Below are positions 6,117-9,514 of a stretch of DNA of 9,514 bases, piece by piece (the first letter of the stretch is position 1; each line of letters begins with the position of its first letter). The translations under genes and the position numbers were made by a program. The notes beneath the pieces are model-generated. The model ran no database searches. It saw only the letters and a program-made list of their open reading frames with translations, and had not been told where the DNA came from. The DNA comes from Bacteroidales bacterium (GTDB lineage: Bacteria; Bacteroidota; Bacteroidia; Bacteroidales; JAADJA01): contig DAOVYU010000023.1 in NCBI GenBank assembly GCA_030635465.1, forward strand, positions 1 to 9,514. The letters run 5' to 3'.

Positions 6117-7304
6117 ATGAACTATATTTTGTTTGATGATCAGAGCAGGAATAATCTGTTACCCCTAACTTTTATGAGGCCTGTTGCTGATATTAGGATA
6201 GGTATTCTGACCATACGGGAAAAATGGGAGAAATATCTAAAAACAAAAACATCTTCTTTGACTGAGGCGTATTTGAGTACGAAATTCCCTATTGTAAAAG
6301 CTGAAAATAACATTCTGATCAATGGATCAGTTTGCCCGAATGCTGATTTAGTTGATGAAATTAAAAACTTAAAACCTAATCAAGCTTTGGTTACTGATGA
6401 TAGCATCATCGCACTAAATGTTAGTGATAAGGATCTTAGCGATTCCGGTGAAATGGATATTTCTGGCATTGATGAGTTTACAACAAAAAGCCCAATCTTG
6501 CAAATTTCAGAATTATATGATATCTTTTGGAAAAATGGTGAAGCAATTAAACACGATTTTAAATTGCTAACTGCAAAAAGAAAAAGTGAAAAACTAAGTA
6601 CCACCAACAGAGTTGTTGCTGAAGAAAATATTTTTGTCGAAAAAGGTGCTAAAGTTGAATTTGCAATTTTAAATGCCAGTACTGGTCCAATTTACATTGG
6701 AAAAGATGCAGAAATTATGGAAAACAGTGTGGTTCGAGGACCGTTAGCTTTATGTGATCATGCTGTTTTGAAAATGTCTTCGAAGATCTATGGCCCCACT
6801 ACGATTGGTCCATACAGTAAAGTAGGTGGAGAGGTAAATAATTCGGTATTTTTTGGTTATAGCAATAAAGCCCATGATGGATTCCTTGGCCAATCAGTTA
6901 TTGCCGAGTGGTGTAACCTTGGTGCAGATACAAATACATCAAATCTAAAAAATTCATATGATCAGATTAAGCTATGGAACTATACTCAAAAATCCTTTGT
7001 TGAAACTGGATTGCAGTTTTGTGGATTAATTATGGCAGATCATTCAAAATCCGGTATCAATACAATGTTTAATACAGGTACAGTTGTGGGTGTTAATGCC
7101 AATGTATTTGGACCTGGATATCAGCGAAATTTTATTCCTTCATTTTCATGGGGTGGAACATACGGATATAAAATATTTGATATTCGAAAGGCCATGCAAG
7201 TTGCTCAGGCCATGTTTTCTCGCAGGGAAATAGAGTTTGGTGAAGTTGAAAAAGAGATATTAATCAACGTTTTTGACCAAACTGCCACTAACAGAAATCT
7301 TTAA
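6117..7304 (+). CDS. GlmU-like bifunctional enzyme (putative GlcNAc-1-P uridylyltransferase / GlcN-1-P acetyltransferase)
   Basis: A 395-residue two-domain protein. Residues 1-160 form a shortened nucleotidyltransferase-like domain. It begins with MNYILFDD and a conserved-looking LLPLTFMRPVADIRIG stretch (14-29) instead of the canonical LAAGxGxRM loop. From about 165 to 345 a left-handed beta-helix of hexapeptide repeats is visible (for example IYIGKDAEIMENSVVRG and GPTTIGPYSKVGG). It includes KAHDGFLG followed by NLGADTNTSN, which parallels the GlmU acetyltransferase core KAGHLSYLG...NIGAGTITCN; His253 would be the catalytic base. This architecture matches the alternative GlmU family found in Bacteroidota, which often lack canonical GlmU. 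The pathway would be cytoplasmic UDP-GlcNAc synthesis for peptidoglycan and LPS. The acetyltransferase half is well supported; uridylyltransferase activity is inferred from the family. The gene follows the rpmE2 terminator, and lon follows 162 bases later with its own promoter. Confidence 0.85.
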   Translation: MNYILFDDQSRNNLLPLTFMRPVADIRIGILTIREKWEKYLKTKTSSLTEAYLSTKFPIVKAENNILINGSVCPNADLVDEIKNLKPNQALVTDDSIIALNVSDKDLSDSGEMDISGIDEFTTKSPILQISELYDIFWKNGEAIKHDFKLLTAKRKSEKLSTTNRVVAEENIFVEKGAKVEFAILNASTGPIYIGKDAEIMENSVVRGPLALCDHAVLKMSSKIYGPTTIGPYSKVGGEVNNSVFFGYSNKAHDGFLGQSVIAEWCNLGADTNTSNLKNSYDQIKLWNYTQKSFVETGLQFCGLIMADHSKSGINTMFNTGTVVGVNANVFGPGYQRNFIPSFSWGGTYGYKIFDIRKAMQVAQAMFSRREIEFGEVEKEILINVFDQTATNRNL

Positions 7305-7382
7305 ATTTTATTTGGCACATATATTGACCCCTAAATTCATAATTCGTACTAAATTTTAAATATATTTTGTAACAAATTGCTG

Positions 7383-7411
7383 TTGAAACAGTTGTAGTAA
7401 TAATACTTTTG
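7383..7411 (+). promoter_or_regulatory. Bacteroidota-type promoter for lon
   Basis: A -33 TTG (7383-7385) and a perfect -7 box TACTTTTG (7404-7411) are separated by 18 bases. Predicted start is around 7416-7419, giving a leader of about 50 bases. The last four bases of the -7 box are also the first bases of the left arm of a perfect inverted repeat. Confidence 0.7.
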
Positions 7412-7455
7412 GCAGTGTTCTGATTTGTTACTTTTTTAATAAATACACTGCCAAA
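7408..7455 (+). promoter_or_regulatory. perfect 11-bp inverted repeat around the lon transcription start (candidate operator)
   Basis: TTTGGCAGTGT (7408-7418) is exactly complementary to ACACTGCCAAA (7445-7455), with a 26-base AT-rich spacer. The left arm covers the end of the -7 box and the predicted start site; the right arm ends 11 bases before the lon ATG. Because much of the left arm is probably not transcribed, a DNA operator with two half-sites about 37 bases centre to centre is likelier than an RNA hairpin. The arms do not match the CIRCE element (TTAGCACTC/GAGTGCTAA) of HrcA. The regulator is unknown. Confidence 0.55.
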
Positions 7456-7466
7456 TTGGCTTATTT

Positions 7467-9514
7467 ATGGTTATGGAGTTAAACGAAAGAAACATTTTTA
7501 TGATATCGGATATGCTTGATAGCGATACGGAATTTATCCCCTTGCTCTCTACCGAAGATGAAGAATTAATTAAAACAGAAAAAATCCCAAAGACACTGCC
7601 GATTTTACCACTTCGAAATACAGTCTTATTTCCAGGTGTGGTAATTCCTATTACTGTTGGCCGGGATAAGTCAATCAAACTTATTAAGGAAGCCTATAAA
7701 AAGAAAAATTTAATTGGTGTTTTATCCCAAAGAGATGCTGAAATTGAAGAACCAACAGTTGAAGATCTTTATAAAATAGGTACCGTAGCTAATATCATTA
7801 AGATATTGCAAATGCCTGATGGGAACACAACGATAATCATTCAAGGTAAGAAGCGTTTTCGAATAACTGAGCTTGTTCAAACAGATCCATATTTTAAAGC
7901 CAAGGTAGAACAATATGACAAAGTTGAAAACCTTGTACAGGATAGAAAATTTAAGGCACTGATATCTTCTATGAAGGATTTGTCCATACAAATTACCAAG
8001 CAATCACCAAATATTCCTTCAGATGCAGCTTTTGCAATTAAAAATATTGAGAGTCCTATTTTCCTGGTCAATTTTATTTCTTCAAATTTAAATATTGAAA
8101 CACATGAGAAGCAGAAGTTACTGGAAATATCTGATTTTCATGAACGAGCCCAAATGGTGTTAACTGCCTTAACCAAAGAACTTCAAATACAAGAATTAAA
8201 AAATCAGATTCAAGATAAAGTTAAAGTTGATCTCGATAAACAACAACGTGATTATTTTCTTCATCAACAACTTAAAACCATTCAGGAGGAATTAGGTGAT
8301 GCCCCGGGAGCACAAGATATCAGTGATCTTCGTGAAAGAGCTTTGGAAAAGAAATGGGATTTAGAAATAGCTGAAACTTTTGAAAAAGAATTGGCAAAGT
8401 TGCAGCGTATGAATTCGCAAGCTTCAGATTATTCGGTGCAACTAAACTACCTTGAGTTTTTGGTTGACTTGCCCTGGAATGAATATACAAAAGACAATTT
8501 TAATCTGGCCCGTGCACAAAAAATCCTTGATGAAGACCATTACGGTCTGGATAAAGTGAAAGAACGGATCATTGAACATTTGGCTGTTATCAAACTAAAG
8601 AAAGATTTAAAAGCACCTATATTGTGTTTGGTTGGCCCTCCTGGTGTAGGTAAAACATCTCTTGGGAAATCAATTGCCAGAGCTCTTGACAGAAAATATA
8701 TCCGAATGTCTTTAGGAGGCGTAAGAGATGAATCGGAATTACGTGGTCACCGGAAAACCTATATTGGGGCAATGCCTGGCAGAATTATGCAAAACCTAAA
8801 GAAAGTTCATGCTTCAAACCCGGTATTTGTCCTTGACGAAGTTGATAAGGTATTGGGTGCCAATGTAAGTGGTGATCCGCAAGCAGCGTTACTTGAAATA
8901 CTTGACCCAGAACAAAATAGTACTTTTCATGATAACTACCTGGAGGTAGATTATGATCTATCAAAGACTATGTTTATTGCTACTGCAAATACGTTAAGTA
9001 CGATACATCCTGCATTGGTTGACCGGATGGAAGTGATTGACATCAGTGGATATTTATTGGAAGAAAAGGTAGAGATTGCAAAACGCCATCTAATACCAAA
9101 ACAACTGAAAGAACATGGTGTTAAAAAGATCCAGTTACAGTTTAGTAAAGCGATCATAGAAAAAATTATTGAAGATTATACCCGGGAAGCTGGTGTGCGA
9201 ACACTTGATAAACATATTGCTACCACCATTCGAAAGAAGGTTAAATTTATTGTTGAAAAACAAGTGTATAATAAAAAATTACTACTGGAAGATTTAGCTG
9301 AAGTGTTGGGACCACCACGGTTTCAGAGGGAGAGAGGGCTGTCAAATAATATAGCCGGAGTTGTTACTGGATTAGCCTGGACAGCAGTTGGAGGTGAGAT
9401 TTTATTTATTGAAGTGAGTTTGAGTAAAGGCAAAGGATCACTTACCTTAACGGGAAATTTGAGTGATGTCATGAAAGAGTCTGCTACCATCGCTCTGGAG
9501 TATCTTAAATCACA
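7467..9514 (+). CDS. lon: ATP-dependent Lon protease, 3' end outside window
   Basis: The frame is open from the ATG at 7467 to the right edge (682 codons). Lon is a cytoplasmic hexameric AAA+ protease that degrades misfolded and regulatory proteins. An acidic N-terminal extension (1-43) is followed by the LON substrate-binding domain (about 44-242, beginning LPILPLRNTVLFPG), a helical linker, and the AAA+ module. The module shows Walker A GPPGVGKT (390-397), Walker B VFVLDEVDK with Asp457/Glu458, the sensor-1 motif TANT, and sensor-2 Arg578 in REAGVR. The protease domain has begun (GVVTGLAWTAVGGE), but the Ser-Lys dyad expected in a PKDGPSAG-type motif lies beyond the window. The ATP-binding motifs sit 34 residues later than in E. 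coli Lon, owing to the extension. In-frame ATGs at 7473 and 7500 are alternative starts. The gene has its own promoter and a candidate operator. It is intact as far as visible. Confidence 0.96.
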   Translation, partial: MVMELNERNIFMISDMLDSDTEFIPLLSTEDEELIKTEKIPKTLPILPLRNTVLFPGVVIPITVGRDKSIKLIKEAYKKKNLIGVLSQRDAEIEEPTVEDLYKIGTVANIIKILQMPDGNTTIIIQGKKRFRITELVQTDPYFKAKVEQYDKVENLVQDRKFKALISSMKDLSIQITKQSPNIPSDAAFAIKNIESPIFLVNFISSNLNIETHEKQKLLEISDFHERAQMVLTALTKELQIQELKNQIQDKVKVDLDKQQRDYFLHQQLKTIQEELGDAPGAQDISDLRERALEKKWDLEIAETFEKELAKLQRMNSQASDYSVQLNYLEFLVDLPWNEYTKDNFNLARAQKILDEDHYGLDKVKERIIEHLAVIKLKKDLKAPILCLVGPPGVGKTSLGKSIARALDRKYIRMSLGGVRDESELRGHRKTYIGAMPGRIMQNLKKVHASNPVFVLDEVDKVLGANVSGDPQAALLEILDPEQNSTFHDNYLEVDYDLSKTMFIATANTLSTIHPALVDRMEVIDISGYLLEEKVEIAKRHLIPKQLKEHGVKKIQLQFSKAIIEKIIEDYTREAGVRTLDKHIATTIRKKVKFIVEKQVYNKKLLLEDLAEVLGPPRFQRERGLSNNIAGVVTGLAWTAVGGEILFIEVSLSKGKGSLTLTGNLSDVMKESATIALEYLKS

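Noticed and set aside
6140..6607. Two antisense reading frames opposite the GlmU-like gene
   Set aside because: Shadow frames of a conserved gene in AT-rich DNA, with no promoter or family resemblance.
7410..7432. Possible sigma-54 promoter (TTGGCA) upstream of lon
   Set aside because: The -24-like TTGGCA is present but there is no TTGC element at the required spacing, whereas a good TTG/TAnnTTTG promoter explains the start.
7436..8071. Three antisense reading frames opposite the start of lon
   Set aside because: They overlap one another and the conserved LON domain coding region; no independent support.
8951..9157. Antisense reading frame opposite the AAA+ region of lon
   Set aside because: Opposite strand of a highly conserved coding segment; no domain seen.

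Overview
The window looks like chromosomal DNA from a low-GC member of the Bacteroidota. Four independent signs support this. Several genes are preceded by the Bacteroidota-type promoter TTG-N17-23-TAnnTTTG (upstream of prfA, rpmE2 and lon). A secreted protease ends in a type IX secretion (T9SS) sorting domain. The ribosomal protein L31 is the type B form. A two-domain GlmU-like enzyme resembles the alternative GlmU family typical of this phylum. Shine-Dalgarno sequences are weak or absent, as is usual there. I cannot assign a genus.

Layout. Positions 1-780 hold the 3' part of a ketoacyl-ACP synthase III (FabH-like) gene on the plus strand, truncated by the window edge. It converges on a three-gene minus-strand operon, prfA-pyrF-cupin_5 (3210 down to 795), with gaps of 9 and 1 bases, read from a well-formed promoter at 3233-3262. 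prfA has an alternative TTG start, but it sits at the promoter itself; the ATG at 3210 is the credible start. Divergent from prfA is a secreted lysyl-endopeptidase-like serine protease (3383-5071), followed by a small response regulator with a C-terminal membrane helix (5134-5619). Next come rpmE2 with its own promoter and a strong intrinsic terminator (5665-6029), the GlmU-like gene (6117-7304), and lon (from 7467), which runs off the right edge before its proteolytic catalytic residues. lon has a clear promoter whose -7 box overlaps one arm of a perfect 11-bp inverted repeat.

How the genes fit together. Most are housekeeping genes: translation termination, pyrimidine synthesis, a ribosomal protein, UDP-GlcNAc synthesis, protein quality control and fatty-acid-type condensation. 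The protease plus membrane-tethered receiver is the only accessory-looking segment. I found no phage, transposon, CRISPR array, tRNA/rRNA or defence system, and no convincing previously undescribed multi-gene system. The most interesting items are local: the inverted repeat on the lon promoter, the membrane-anchored receiver protein, and the active-site details of the T9SS lysyl endopeptidase homologue. No gap between genes exceeds about 175 bases.
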